A stretch of DNA of 64,000 nucleotides from Puffinus mauretanicus. Lineage: Eukaryota > Chordata > Aves > Procellariiformes > Procellariidae. Shown piece after piece: positions 24,754 through 37,105 of the stretch. Made by a program: the position numbers and the translations under genes. Location of the stretch: positions 620,001-684,000 of the forward strand of contig JAJKFH010001585.1 in the NCBI GenBank assembly GCA_023333565.1, in the 5' to 3' direction. The notes under the pieces were generated by a model, which had not been told where the DNA came from, ran no database searches, and worked only from the letters and a program-made list of their open reading frames with translations. Each line of letters opens with the position of its first letter. Position 1 is the first letter of the stretch.

Positions 24754-27700
24754 AAAGATGCTTTTACTTCAGTCTGGAATAACTCAGCCCCAGAGCTTTA
24801 AGACACCTGACACTGAAGGCAACTGTCCAGAAATCCTCAATTCCTCAGCTGGCATGAAAACAAATGGATTTTCAGTTTGGAAATCCTGACAGCAGTTTAT
24901 GAGGAAAGCTGAAGAACTTGATAAATGTGCCCAGGACAACTCTTAGAGACTGAGGCCAATTGGCATGGAACAGCCACCTCTGTACAATAACCTTCCTCAG
25001 GACTCCGCCAAGAATGTCTGTTGGGAACAGTCTCCAGGTTGTGCCAACTCCCAAACAGCGACTTGCAATTTTTTGAGGAGTACTAGTAAGCACATCCTAA
25101 ACCATGGCAGAGGCTGTTCTAGCAATTTAATAGTATAGACAACAACATTCTTGTGTCCAGGAGCACTCCCTGACACAGTTTTATTTAGTAGTATACATTT
25201 GGTCTTTGAGTTCAGTGCAACACTATCACAGGAAACCCTAGGCCCTTGTCCCAAAGATGATGGAGCATTTTGGTTTGTCCAGCTCTGAACAGTTAAAATA
25301 CACTCTGACTGGGTTTACCTAATAATCACTTTAAGAATACAAAAAACAAACAGGATTTGGTGCACAACCTACACTTCAGAAAATCAGGATAAATGAGGCT
25401 ATGATTCCTGTGTGAATATCCAGGGCATAGCCAGTTGTTCTGAAGTATTTGAAAGTAATAGGAAAACAAAATAATTTAAATACTTTTTTTTTGAGGAACT
25501 ATGTTGTTATATATGCTGTCAGCAGTTTCTAAGTCATTTGACTCCTCTTTTATTAATAAACAATTCTGTTCACCTTTAACTGTATAGTAAACTTGTCAAA
25601 CACTTCAGCAAAATTTTTTATTTGACCTTTGTATACTTTAATTAATGCCTGAGTTGATATTAATACCCTGCTTGAGTGTCAATGTTCTCCAAAATATAAT
25701 TGAGGAATTTGTTTAGAGCACATATAAAGTAATTTTGACCAATCTGGTAGAGCATACATAACAAGCTATTGAATTGAAGGTATAGATTGCCTTGTATACA
25801 GTTATTATATATTGTTTCTTCTGAAAATGAACCTGGGAGGCAAGAATAACTCTCTAAAAAAAATCCCAAACCCAAAACTACATTCATATTCTTGTTTTCT
25901 ATTTTTGCAATGCATATTGTGTTTAATAATAGTAAAGATACAGACAGTGGCAATTATTATCCCACTCATATTCTGATTCTTAACACAAGTTGGGAAATCA
26001 GTGATTCCAACAGTTCTTCAGGGCAATGGATGAAATTAGTGAACGTCTTAGGCTTATCATTATTCATCATAATTTCAGGCCCATCTGACGCAGAGTTCCC
26101 AAACAATGCTTGCAGAAGTTCTAGAAAGCTACTCCTGCTAGTCAATGAGAATTCTGCAGATTGTTTTGACAGTCTAATCAGGACTTTCCTGGAAGCAGTT
26201 TCAGCTTCTAACATTCTTTACATTCCAATCTAAAATGATTATAAAATACAAAGTAATTTTACTGTAGAATCTATTTTTAATCTTTTAACAGAGATATCAC
26301 ATGGATTAACCTATAAAAATATTCTATGTCTTTGATTTGTCAGAGGAGCAATGAAGAGTAGCTGAGAAGAGAAGGGAAGTTGGGAAAAGGTGTGCATATA
26401 TAGCATTTGCCCTGAGATGGTGACTGGTTGGGACATACTAACATGACATTTAGCTTGAACATCTTGAAGAATCAAGCAATCGATCTTCATCGCTTGAACA
26501 CTAAGAAGAATCTATGGATTCTGTAATCCAGATGTAGACCTGATTTCCTCTCTTTTGCCACTCGCTTTGCCTCCACCACAAAAAAAGCAAACAAATGAAA
26601 AATCAAACTACCTATAATATCATGCTCCAAAGCTATAATGAAGAATTCTGGACTTAAGCTTGATGACAATGTCTAAAGTTATTCCATTACGGGAATAAGA
26701 TTCACAGCTATGGACCATTTCCTGAGATGATGCCTCCTACGCTTCTGAGTCACACTGTTGCAGTTGGCATTTGCATTATTTCTCTAACAATAATTCTATG
26801 GCACAAACAAGAGATAAGCAGAGCTATTTCTGCTGATTAGAACAAGTTTGAGTAAATAAGGGTCAAAAGCAAGATTCTGCAAAACTGGGAGATTACAGTT
26901 ATAGGACTCATTTACAAACAATTTCTAATTTTCTTTTTGTGGATGCATCCTAAGTTTCATATACACAGAATGTTAAAGACAGGCTATTTTCTCATCACAG
27001 AGTTAATAGCGTGTCCGATATTATATTTGGAATTTGAGTAGTAAAATGGTTTTCCTGATCATGTATATAAATTTCAGTAGTGGTCTTCACTCCCTTTTAG
27101 AATGGATACCACTGCACTCAATGAGAAGTCAGGAGCCTCAGTAAGACTTTGGAGGTAACACACTGTTCAGTATGGGTCTCTGCTCCTGGCAGTGCCTATG
27201 CAGGATACAGAAATTAAGCAGGGTGGTATTTTGGTTCCCTGACAGGTCCAGAACAGTATGCTGTTATAAGAACATAGTATATTCACTGAATCAGACTACT
27301 TTCAAAAAAATGGTGATCTAATTTTTTAAATACTGCCAACGGAGGAAGTGCTGCTTACCTTTTATATAATGGTGTCTTACACAACAGGAGTCTAGAGTCA
27401 CCATTTGGTGACTCAGTGCAACAGTTTTATTGATCTAACAATCACACTTGACAAAAATATTAAACATTCAAACTCTGCATTGACTTCTTAGGTCTTTGCA
27501 GAGAAGTTTAATAGTAATTAACCACTTCAATGTGACAATAGTTTGGAAGTGACTGACCTTGCCACTTGTTCTTCTATGTGTAGCCTAACAGCAAAAAGCT
27601 TAGCAGAACAGTTACAGGTATGCATAACATTAGATATATTCTCAAGCTGCTTCAAACTGAGACAGAAAAATACGACTCATCCTGTCAGTTCTGTCCTGCA

Positions 27701-28862
27701 GAAGAGACAGGATATAGAAGTGCATGAATGTTTGCTTCAAAATCATTGGCCTTATAGGCCAATAGTAGTGTGTTGGTTATACAGTGGTTATGCAGTGCTG
27801 ATGCACACAGAAGCCTGTAGGCTATAACCGTGCAGTGCACCAGTGTACTCTAGATCTATACCCAAGTTAGCTCTCAGTGAGAGGCTTTCCTGGAACCAAT
27901 TGTACCTATTCAAGATGGTCAGCAATTTAGTGCTAACCAACAGTGACTACAACAGCTAACTCATGAGAGAAGGTCAGTGTTTTTCTGCCAAGATAAATTG
28001 TGAATGTTGCCTACTAACCTGAGGAAAGTGCTAAAGCCATTTGCATTATAATATATTGTAATAAAACACGGTGCTGCAAAAACATATGGTGCTACCCTTA
28101 TAAGTCTTTTAACCCTTATAAAATAAACTGTTTTAGAAGGTATACTGCTGAGGTGTCTTCCCCTGAGCAAGGTGGTGTGAGAACAGAGCTATATGAATAA
28201 GAGCTAGGAAGCAGGAACACAGCCAGAAATGTGTGCACAACTGACTCATTTCCATGATAAGAAATCTAATAATCTGGTGTCTCTAAAAAAAAGTCCCTGG
28301 GTCTACTGCCCATCTGTTTTACTTGTGTGCACTTAACGATGAGGGAGTTGTCCTATTTGGTCTTACAACTGCTGTTGGGGTGATATTCAGACTGTTTTGA
28401 AACCCATCGTGTTATTCAGTAGGGGCAGAACTTCAATGGTGGTTTAAGTCTACTGCAAGGGAAGCCCACTAGTGATCAGAGCTTGAGTACCCATTGTCCT
28501 AAAAACCACTGAAAGCAATGGGACTTTTAGGCTCCAGGTGACCAGCTTGAAAATAACGACCAGCTGCCACTGTGCAGCAAATCTGATGAATCAGCTTTAT
28601 CACACATGCACAGGGAAATCTGCATAGCACAGGCTCGGGCTCGTTGTGCATAGAGGCATAAAGCCACCTTACTTGCTTCCCAGGGAAAGCCAGTACTGCA
28701 GGCAGAGCTATTTGCTAACTTTATAGTGTAACTGTATAGCCCTGTAATATCATTTTACTAGCATTGCCATTGCTAGTAACAGGCCATAAGCTTTGAACTG
28801 AGTTTGCACAGCCTCAGGGCTGACGCTTGTCAGGTCTGCTCTGCCTGAACTTGTCTTGACCT

Positions 28863-28885
28863 GCCTTATAGTGTACTTAATGAAG
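28863..28885. repeat. 23-bp direct repeat, left copy
   Basis: These 23 bases (starting GCCTTATAG, ending TTAATGAAG) recur exactly at 31010-31032. The left copy ends precisely where CR1 ORF1 homology on the minus strand breaks off. The flanks of the two copies do not match. It could be a long target-site duplication or a copied fragment; see findings. Confidence 0.9.
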
Positions 28886-29464
28886 TTTCTTAGCAGAGGC
28901 AGTCGTAATTTGTGGGGCTGCCTGCCTCGCCTCGGGCAACCCCCTGGATGGGCCTTCATCTGCGTCCTCGTTTGTCTGGCCCTCAAGTTCCAGAGCCCCG
29001 TATCTGTTCTGTAAGGGCAACTGGGAAGGTTGAGGTGAGGGAGGCCGGGCGGGGGTTCGCCTGGCACCCCGAGCAGGGACCTGTGTCCATTCCCCTCCGT
29101 CGCCTGGGTCCCCTCCTTCTGCCTGGTGGCAAGAGGGCAGGGGATCCTCCGCTTCTTGTGGAGCCTCCATGTGCTGCCCTTGCCTCAGGGACGGTAGGGT
29201 GCGGCTCCACCAATCTATCTCCCTCTCGCACTCCCTGATACTCCTTAACCTCTCCACTTCCTCCTTCAGCTCTGCCACCAGGCTGAGCAGATCATCCACC
29301 TGGTCACAGCGCACACAGGCGTCGTCTCTGCTGCCCTCCTGCACAAGGGACAGCCTCAGGCACTCCCTGCAGCCGGAGACCTGGACAGATGTATGTTTGC
29401 GTAGGGGCTCCGTCTGGGTCGCCACGTTTCTCCTGGCGATGGCTTTCGGCCGAGTGGATACCAT
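28877..29464 (-). pseudogene. CR1 ORF1 protein, C-terminally truncated
   Basis: From the ATG at 29464 this encodes 195 residues resembling CR1 ORF1, a nucleic-acid-binding partner of the ORF2 endonuclease/RT. Visible are NVATQTEP (13-20), a Cys cluster C32-x2-C35-x14-C50-x2-C53 of zinc-binding type, a coiled-coil-like acidic/Leu helix at about 55-83 (VDDLLSLVAELKEEVERL), IDWW at 83-86, and a Pro/Arg-rich linker with NRYGALELEGQ. The frame extends upstream without stops to a GTG at 29581; I chose the first ATG. The last residues before the stop lie in the 23-bp repeat, so the native C-terminus is missing. No frameshift is evident. Confidence 0.8.
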
Positions 29465-29880
29465 GGCCAGGTCCTCTTCTGGGAGGGCGACGACCACGAG
29501 TTGAGCTGGCCTCTGGAGCCTGGAGGGGGGGGCGGGCTGCGCCCTGCCCGCACGCCCTGCCGGCGCAAACTGCCGCGCCACGCCCTTCTGACGCGCCCCG
29601 CCCTGCTTGCCCGCCCTGTTCGCCGCGCTCCGGGTCGCTCGCGCTCCCTGGGGCTGCTCTTGTACCTGAGGGGGTTTGGCCGCCGTCCCTCCTGTCCCCG
29701 CCCGCGCTGAGTCAGAGCTGCCGCTCGTCAGGAGCTCGCTCCTCCGGCTCGGGGGAGGGGGGCTGGGGCACCCTCTCGCTCCCTGCGCTTTTGCCTTCGC
29801 GGTTTTTGCCGCGGTTTTGCGGCTTCAGGAAGGGTCCCCCGGCGCGATCCTCCGCTCCGGAGCCCTTCGCCTCGGTGGCC
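28886..29880 (-). mobile_element. CR1 5' region (5' UTR and partial ORF1), 3'-truncated
   Basis: About 995 bp, read on the minus strand: a GC- and CpG-rich 5' UTR (29880 down to 29465) followed by ORF1 to 28886, where CR1 similarity stops. Composition is strikingly unlike the AT-rich surroundings. Most genomic CR1 copies keep the 3' end and lose the 5' end; this has the opposite structure. The left edge coincides with the 23-bp direct repeat. The edge near 29880 is placed from the drop in GC content. Confidence 0.8.
29465..29880 (-). promoter_or_regulatory. CpG-rich CR1 5' UTR, likely internal promoter region
   Basis: This is by far the most CpG-dense block in the window, with long G runs on the plus strand (29523-29532 and 29749-29768). 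Non-LTR retrotransposons carry their promoter inside the 5' UTR, so this could act as a GC-rich promoter pointing to the minus strand. That is inferred from position and composition only. Confidence 0.5.
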
Positions 29881-31009
29881 TATTAGTTATTCTATGTAGA
29901 ATGAGATGCTTATGACTCTAATGTAGTGATGTAGTGCAGAGGAACAGAGTCTTGATACAGCAGAGTCCTTGAGAGGTGGGGACTCGGGATGCAGCGTAGA
30001 GGATTACACGAATGGGACCATAAGGAATGGGGCACAGGCTGGCATGGGAGACCCCACAACTACAAACAACTCAGTAATGGACAATTGCAGAAACACAGAC
30101 CTGGAGCAGAACTGATTTTGGCAGTAAAAAGAGAACAATGACACATTTCTTTTATATCTGACATCCATAAAGGGCGTCATATATAGTAATTTTGTATACA
30201 ACATGGAACTGTAAATCATTAAAGAAACAGAAAAAATGTAAAAGTGTGTTAACAAACACATAAAAAGGACCACAAGTGGACCCTAGAGTGAGGAAGAAGA
30301 AACCATCAATATGAGCACCACATTCCTCACAGCAAAGGACTCCAAGGTGCTGATGATTCATTATACCATCTCCACCATCACTACCCTTATGAGACCACCA
30401 AAGAGCAGGGAGAGTGAAGGAGCAGGAAGAGTAAGCATGACACCAGGAAAAGGAGTAGACAGGAGAAAAGAGTGTGTGAACAATTTTAATTACATTAATA
30501 TTCACTTTTTCTGTGATAATCAGATCTAGACTAATAATGATTTTTGAATTAGACTGTTAAGAATTCAATGACACCGACAATAAATTCCTGGCTTTATTTG
30601 TAAGATGTGTTTCCTTTTTGCCCATTCACAAGATTTTGAGTATAACAAGAGGACATAAGAAAGCAGCCTGTTCAGATTGACTAGTATCTACCTCAGAGGG
30701 CTCAAAGTATTCAATAAAATCTAGTGGATTAAATAATAATAATGTTATTAACCTCTAACAGAAGTGATATTACTGTTTGAATAATAGAAAGATAGATAAA
30801 GCTGTGTTAGTAATTACCATAGTATATTTCCCATGAAATAAAGTTTAATAAAACATGGGCCTCGACCCTACTCAGTGTTTTGTAATAATTAAGTTGCTAC
30901 CACACTTACTGCTTTTAATGATATTTTATGAACTTTAATATCTATCTAGAAATTGAATATTTTCTACTTTCAAGGAATAAAAGTAAAATTACTTGTTTTT
31001 CTGTTTTAG
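29881..31009. other. Non-CR1 segment inside the 23-bp direct repeats
   Basis: About 1.1 kb of ordinary, increasingly AT-rich DNA lies between the CR1 5' end and the right copy of the 23-bp repeat. I recognise no repeat family or gene. Frames at 30152-30505 (minus) and 30311-30529 (plus) overlap each other and show no domain. It ends with a pyrimidine-rich tract and TTTTAG. Confidence 0.5.
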
Positions 31010-31032
31010 GCCTTATAGTGTACTTAATGAAG
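31010..31032. repeat. 23-bp direct repeat, right copy
   Basis: This copy matches 28863-28885 exactly. It is preceded by a pyrimidine-rich tract ending in AG and followed by GTCAGA, so it also looks like a very short exon between splice signals. The two readings compete. Confidence 0.9.
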
Positions 31033-34000
31033 GTCAGAATCGAAGAGATTTGCTAAAAATAAATTGCCTAAATTAAAAAAAAAATACTCATTGTATTATA
31101 TGTAGAATCTTGTGCGCTTTAAAATATTTCTTTTCTACATAATGAAGTACATGTACAGAATGTGGAAACCTTGTGCTGAAACAAATATTACATGTGCCCA
31201 TAAATTAATGTGTCCCCTTAGGAAAATGAAATTTCACAATGTAATTACCCCATTTCTTCACTGAAGACATAAAGGAATTTATGGAACTAATTACCCTGAT
31301 AATGGAGAGGGATTTTTTTTTTTTCTCTTTCATTGCAATCCCACCTAGAAACATGATATGGGAAGATGTAATTCATTGAACTCCACAGTGGCTCTGCCGT
31401 TATATATTTATTAGAAAAAACTGAGGCATTTTAATAGTTTTGTGTCAACCTTAGACATAAACTTCCCATATAGCAATAAATATAACCTTCCAATATAATA
31501 CTGGATATGTTGGAATGACATTCTCCTACTGCTTCAAGTTTTCTTCTTCTACTTTTCCAGATAAAAGTACTACGGAATGAAAAAAAAAAGCCATGCTTAA
31601 ATGACTATTTTTCCAAGTCTTCTGTTCCACAACTGTTTGTAACACAGTATATGAAGTACCACATTTAATCATATTGTTCAACATAAGAAAGCTTTCATTG
31701 AAGATTTTTATGATTATCCTTAGGACTATCCTTACAGGCAGAAGCGTTTATATATAAACATTGAAATATGGATTTTTTCATAATAATAATTAGTGAATAT
31801 CTTTCCTCTCGTGATCTCAAAATGCTTTGCAAATTGGAGCTATGTTAATTTTCTAGAGGCAATAGTCTCTCTTTAATACATTAGAGTACATATCAGATGG
31901 CTAACTAGACAAGAGAGACAACTGTAAATTTAAGGAATGCGATGCCCAAGAAATATTGTCAACTAAAATAAACAAAACAAACAAACAAAAAAGAATAACA
32001 AAATATTAAAGAAAGGCATTAAAATTTAGAAGTGTTATCCCTCCCTTGAAAATATTTGGGATGGAGTGTTTCTCTTTTGTGTGTGTGTGATTTGGGTTTT
32101 ATTGTTAATAAATGCAGTATACAAACCACAGCAAGAATAGAAAAGTTAATAAAGTACCTCACATCAATTGGAAAAAAAAGAATGGTGATTTTTTTTCCCT
32201 AAAGTGAAGCCTTAAAATTACCAACAACCAGCAAACTTAAGAAATTCAGTTCTGATACTGTTTCCTAACAATTTAGGCACGGTTTGAAACATCCGCGGGT
32301 AAACAGTCATAACTTTTGAGAGCATCCATAAGCCACTGGACACTGAAGATCTTATGGATGCCCAAAATCTTGCTGCAAACTGTGGTGTTTACCATACAAA
32401 CTGTTGTGTTGTCTTTGATATCAGTCTTGACCAGGACTACAGTGTTACTGTGTGGCTCTCAGAATTACAATCCCTTTTGTACCAACAACAAAGTAGTTGG
32501 TACCAGGTTTACGTGTATAATATGGGTAAATACAGTATGCTTCCCTCATAGCTATACTAAGTGATACAGCTGTGTCCAAAGGTGAACATAGTGTCTAAGT
32601 CTCCTTAATCCCTTATATAGACCTGTAAGAGGACAACACCCTGTCACCTTAAGAAAATTAATTAAAACAAAAAAGAATTTTCTGTCTATACAATAATGTC
32701 AACATTATGCTCATCACCCATGTCCTACTTATTATAGAACTCCCAGCACTATTATCAATAAATAAATAGAATAAAAATTTCTACCTTATTGAATGCTATT
32801 TGTCAGAGTTAAAAACAAGAAAAAAAAAATGCATTCACTCATTTGTGACACCATGATTTACTTGCCATACCTTTCTTCACTCTACCTACACTGACAGACC
32901 ATGAAAACTAAAAATACAGGAGGCTTTACAATTATTCCAGCTTGCGGGATAAAGGCCACACAAATGTTATTTCAAATGCAAAGTTAATTAAATTAATAGA
33001 ACACATCTGGAGCCAAACTAGGCTAGATTCTGTCAATTATTGCAATATTTTTAAAAGTTCTATTTTATATTAATACTTTTCCTTCCTCTTAACAGTCAGG
33101 TTCTCTGAGATGTGAAAGCAGAAGTCCAAATTCATGAGACTTTTCTTTTTCAATAAATGCTTGTATGTATTGTAGTTGTGCATATGCAGTTAGGAACAGT
33201 TCTGATTTACTCTTATAAAGAGTCAGTTTTTCACAGCTTCTATATGGTTTTTTTTTAACAACTTTAGGACTCGGTTTCTCAGGCAAAACACCAAGGACTT
33301 CCACAGGACTTTGGCTTCATTAAGAGTTGCATGGTTTCAGCTTGAAGGCTAGTTTGTACACTCTATCCTTTTGTGATTCAATATAACCAATTCACAACTG
33401 TAGTTGCAATGCAATATCCCTTTTAATGCATATACCTCTGTAACATATGTACACTGAAAATATATTTCAGTAGGACAAATATGAATGTGACAGGTGGCTT
33501 CATGGTCACAGTTCATGTAGATTGCTTTAGTAAAGGATGGACTTCTATGTTTATTTTCTATTCTTTTCGATGTTTTATTTAACTTTGTATTTTGATGGCG
33601 TGTTGAAATTCAGCTGGACACCTTTGCCTGATCTATGCTGACAGACACTGACATTATTCATCTGAAAAGAAAAAAAAAGTTAGATTTATATCTCTGATCT
33701 TTCCACTAAGACTATTCATTAGCATTTTTAAGCAGTGGTATCACACTTAGAACATATCCTTTTTAGGTCAAAGGTATATAAATGAGTATATATACAAGTA
33801 AAAAAGATTAGCAGAGATATAGCAATATTTTTTTTTCTTAAAATGGAAAACCCTTAAGTTTACTTTCATTTAAATATGATATTTACCTTTGATATAAATA
33901 CCGGACTTCAAGGGATTAAAATCTAGGCAGGTCTCAATTTTCCCTCATTTTCTGGAGACACACAAATAGATGAATTCTTAGGAATTTTAAAGTGAATGTC

Positions 34001-37000
34001 TACTGCATTTTTTATTTGCTGTGAATTAAAGTTTTCTCATCTCTGTTAAAGCATGTTTTCAACTCTCTGTTTAATTATCTGCACTAGAGAAAGTTTTCTG
34101 CTTCCTATATAAAGACTGCCAAAAAAAGAACAACTAGCTTTGGTGGATTTTTGTTCAAAGGCCTCATAGATGCGCACATTTTTTTCTGTGTGGCACTGAA
34201 ATGAAAACAATCATACAAGACAACACAGCAGGAAAAAATGTTCAAAAGCAAGAAAAGATGTAAATACAGTCACTTTGCATAACACATTTAGAAAAGAGAA
34301 AGGAAGGAAAAAATGTGAAAAGGAGATCTAATAAAAACACTAGAAGTAAAAGTCTGCTTTGACTCATTCTTCAAGGCAGGCTATTTTGTAGATTCAACAT
34401 TACAATGGATGAGATGCACCAGGATAAGTGGCATTCATCTGTATTTTAGTGTCTGCATGAGCTGCTACACAACTCCTGCAAACCTCAAAAATCACCAGTC
34501 ATGGTATGGTGCTGTTCTGCTTGCAAGTGCAGAAAGGATTTAAGAGAAAAACATTTAAATAGTTCTCTTCTTCCCCTCAGCCTAACCAGAGGTGTTAATC
34601 TCTGCCCTTTTTTTTTTTTGTGTGTGTGTGTTATTTGCCACTCCTTATCCAAAATCCCTGTAGTTCATTGTTTACTAAGTATATGAATTCATCTGTGCAT
34701 TATTCAGGTAGCAATACTCATAATTGTCTTTCATCCCAACAACTGGAAGATAAATGGTCTAATTAGTGCTTGTAGTAATCTAACTTAAACATCTTACCTT
34801 TTTGGATAGTTCCTTAAGTCATATAGAGAACTGAAAATACTGGAACAGAGAGAATGAAATGAAAAAATATCCTCTGATAAAATCAGCGTCAATGATGTGC
34901 AGCACACACATGCTGTTTAACATTGCAGTAAAATGTAACATCTGACCTCAGTAAAGAGGAAAACCAGAAAGCCTATGTTGGCATGTATTTTAAAATAGAA
35001 AGCCTGCAAGCCTTCCACCTAATAGCTCATGTATTATTTTCTATTTTTGTAGCTATAGTGTGCCTGTGTATTAATTTTATTTGAATACCATTTATGTGAC
35101 GTTTACATTCCTACTGAGTTTTTGAATAAAACTCTGAACCTACAATTTATAGGCAATATTTTGAGTCCTCTGTGATAAACTGAGTTCTTTAATAATCACC
35201 TTCAGTGCCTCAAATTAACATAATATATACAGGTTATGAAGAGTAGGTGTACAGAAAAATTGTATTTAGACAACAAATGCATGAACTGGAAATGACAGAT
35301 GAGCAGAGAATCTAGTGTTTCAATTTGAACAGGAGAGACATCTTGTACTTCTGGGATCTAGTCTCCAGGCAACTAGAGATCAGAATAAAACATTCATTTA
35401 CTTCCTGTTCGACAACAATAGTCTCTGAATAATACGAGTGAAGAGCAAGAAAAGAGGAGAATGTGGCAGGCAGGACAAAGTTTTATTATAAAATATGTGG
35501 TAGGGGGAAGTCTACTTCGAATGTGACGTTATTTCTGTATCTGATCCAATCGTCATAATTTCAAGTATATCATAAAAACCAGTCACAGCTCTAGGCAGTT
35601 ACGGAAGTTATCTTTATATCTCAACTTTTCAAAAGTAGTTGCCCGCTCCCATGGAATCATGACCATATAAAATATTAAAAGGAGGTGGTATTTTCACAGG
35701 GAAAAAAATGTACAGCCATAACGCACAAGACTCGGGAACACCCATACTAAATTAACTGTCAATATATTCTATATTCATTGTAATGTACCTACAACTATTA
35801 CACAATTCAGTGAGCCAGATGTTGAATTCCTGATCTCTCCACTATGACTATGTGTTCATTAAATTGAGGACTAAATATATTTGCAAAATTGTTCCATTTT
35901 AATATATGATTTATTAGTAGACTACAATCTGATGCACTGTGCAAGAGTCCATGAAACACCATAATAAATTGTGAAAGGTGTCTTTATAATACATTAAAAT
36001 TCTTTCATTGATTTTATGGACACTCTTATATACATGTGTGTTTGGGGGAAGACCCCAAGTTCTCTATATTCATACATACATATATATATATAAAAAATAC
36101 ATATATTCATAAATACTTGTATATATTTACAAATAATTTTTTTTTTTATGTGTGCTTGTTCCAGGACAAAATGGGAAAATACTCACTACTGAATAAAAGA
36201 TTACACTTGTAGTGAATAGTAAAACCTTATTTTTTAAAAACATCATTGAGTCATGAAGAAAAAAACCCACAGTGCTCTGCTCCTGAATATCTCCATGGTG
36301 TTTTCTATGTACAAAAGATTAAATACCTACCTTCTAGAAGCCTTGATTCCCTCATTGGCTGTTGGATGACATATGTAATAACTAGTGGCAAACTGAAGAT
36401 GGTATTGATTCAAAACTTTGACGTCTCCGTGAAGAATGAATTTTCTGTTATGCAAGATGTTATTCTTTATAAAGAAAATTACACATAAGAGAAGCCAAGT
36501 GTTATGTGCTTTACAACCCTCATTAACCTATCTTTATGTCCTCTTGATAATGGTATGCATTTTCATGTACACACATATACACGAACTTTATTTCAACAGG
36601 TAAGTAAGTTACACAATAAGGATTTTCGGTCTAGGCGCATGTCATCTACATTTAGATACTTAACTAAGAAACTTATTGTGCAGACTGTAGTTATCTCCAA
36701 TCTCTCTGCATTGTCCCTGAGTAGATGGAGTTGCCCTGCAGAGCACTTCAGTTATTAAGAGTCTAAAGCTAGGTGAAATGAATCAATGAAAGTCTCTGGA
36801 GGGAAAATTCTTTACACAAACTCATCTAAACTCTCTACTTACACAGCCTGCCAAATGCTTGGTTTACCTTCCCAGGCTCATATTCCATACACAAATTTTA
36901 ACAAAACTGTATAGGAGGAAATTTGATTTTACATACCTGATTATTGGTCACACAGAATTGATCATGTGTATGTGGAGCTTGGGGGGAGGTTGTTTGGGTT

Positions 37001-37015
37001 TTTTTGGCAGTTTGG
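31033..37015. other. AT-rich DNA, no firm gene
   Basis: No gene is firmly supported. The best open frame is at 33089-33304 on the minus strand, listed separately. A consensus-like splice donor, CAG|GTAAGT, lies at 36597-36605 without a convincing exon. Short poly-A/T runs and AT dinucleotide tracts (for example 36066-36110) are present. Confidence 0.5.
33089..33304 (-). other. Short open frame with protein-like composition
   Basis: The 71-codon frame ends in TAA at 33089-33091 and stays open upstream to about 33320. It opens at GTG rather than ATG. Composition is more protein-like than other frames here, with a Lys-rich stretch (KVVKKKPYRSCEKL) and an amphipathic-looking segment (YAQLQYIQAFIEKEKSHEFG). 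I do not recognise the family and see no strong splice acceptor upstream. It may be a final exon, a decayed retrocopy or chance. Confidence 0.2.
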
Positions 37016-37105
37016 TTCCCCTTCCCTTCCCTTCCCTTCCCTTCCCTTCCCTTCCCTTCCCTTCCCTTCCCTTCCCTTCCCTTCCCTTCCCTTCCCTTCT
37101 CTTCC
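37016..37105. repeat. (TTCCC)n pentanucleotide array
   Basis: About 17 nearly perfect CTTCC/TTCCC units with pyrimidines on the plus strand. Five-base periodicity leaves frames open on both strands, producing artefact reading frames. Confidence 0.97.

Larger units (their letters stand above)
20387..28862. other. AT-rich unique DNA, no gene seen
   Basis: This long stretch has no gene that I can support. It contains a CA-rich tract at 20668-20745, a C/T-rich hexanucleotide tract at 24694-24753 and a short (AAAAC)n run near 23899-23918. Frames such as 25892-26233 and 27543-27827 show no domain, and adjacent sequence shows no coding signature. Unrecognised exons cannot be excluded by eye. Confidence 0.5.

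Noticed and set aside
29389..29886. 165-codon plus-strand frame rich in Pro, Ala and Arg
   Set aside because: It is antisense to the GC-rich CR1 5' UTR and ORF1, where stop codons are rare by composition.
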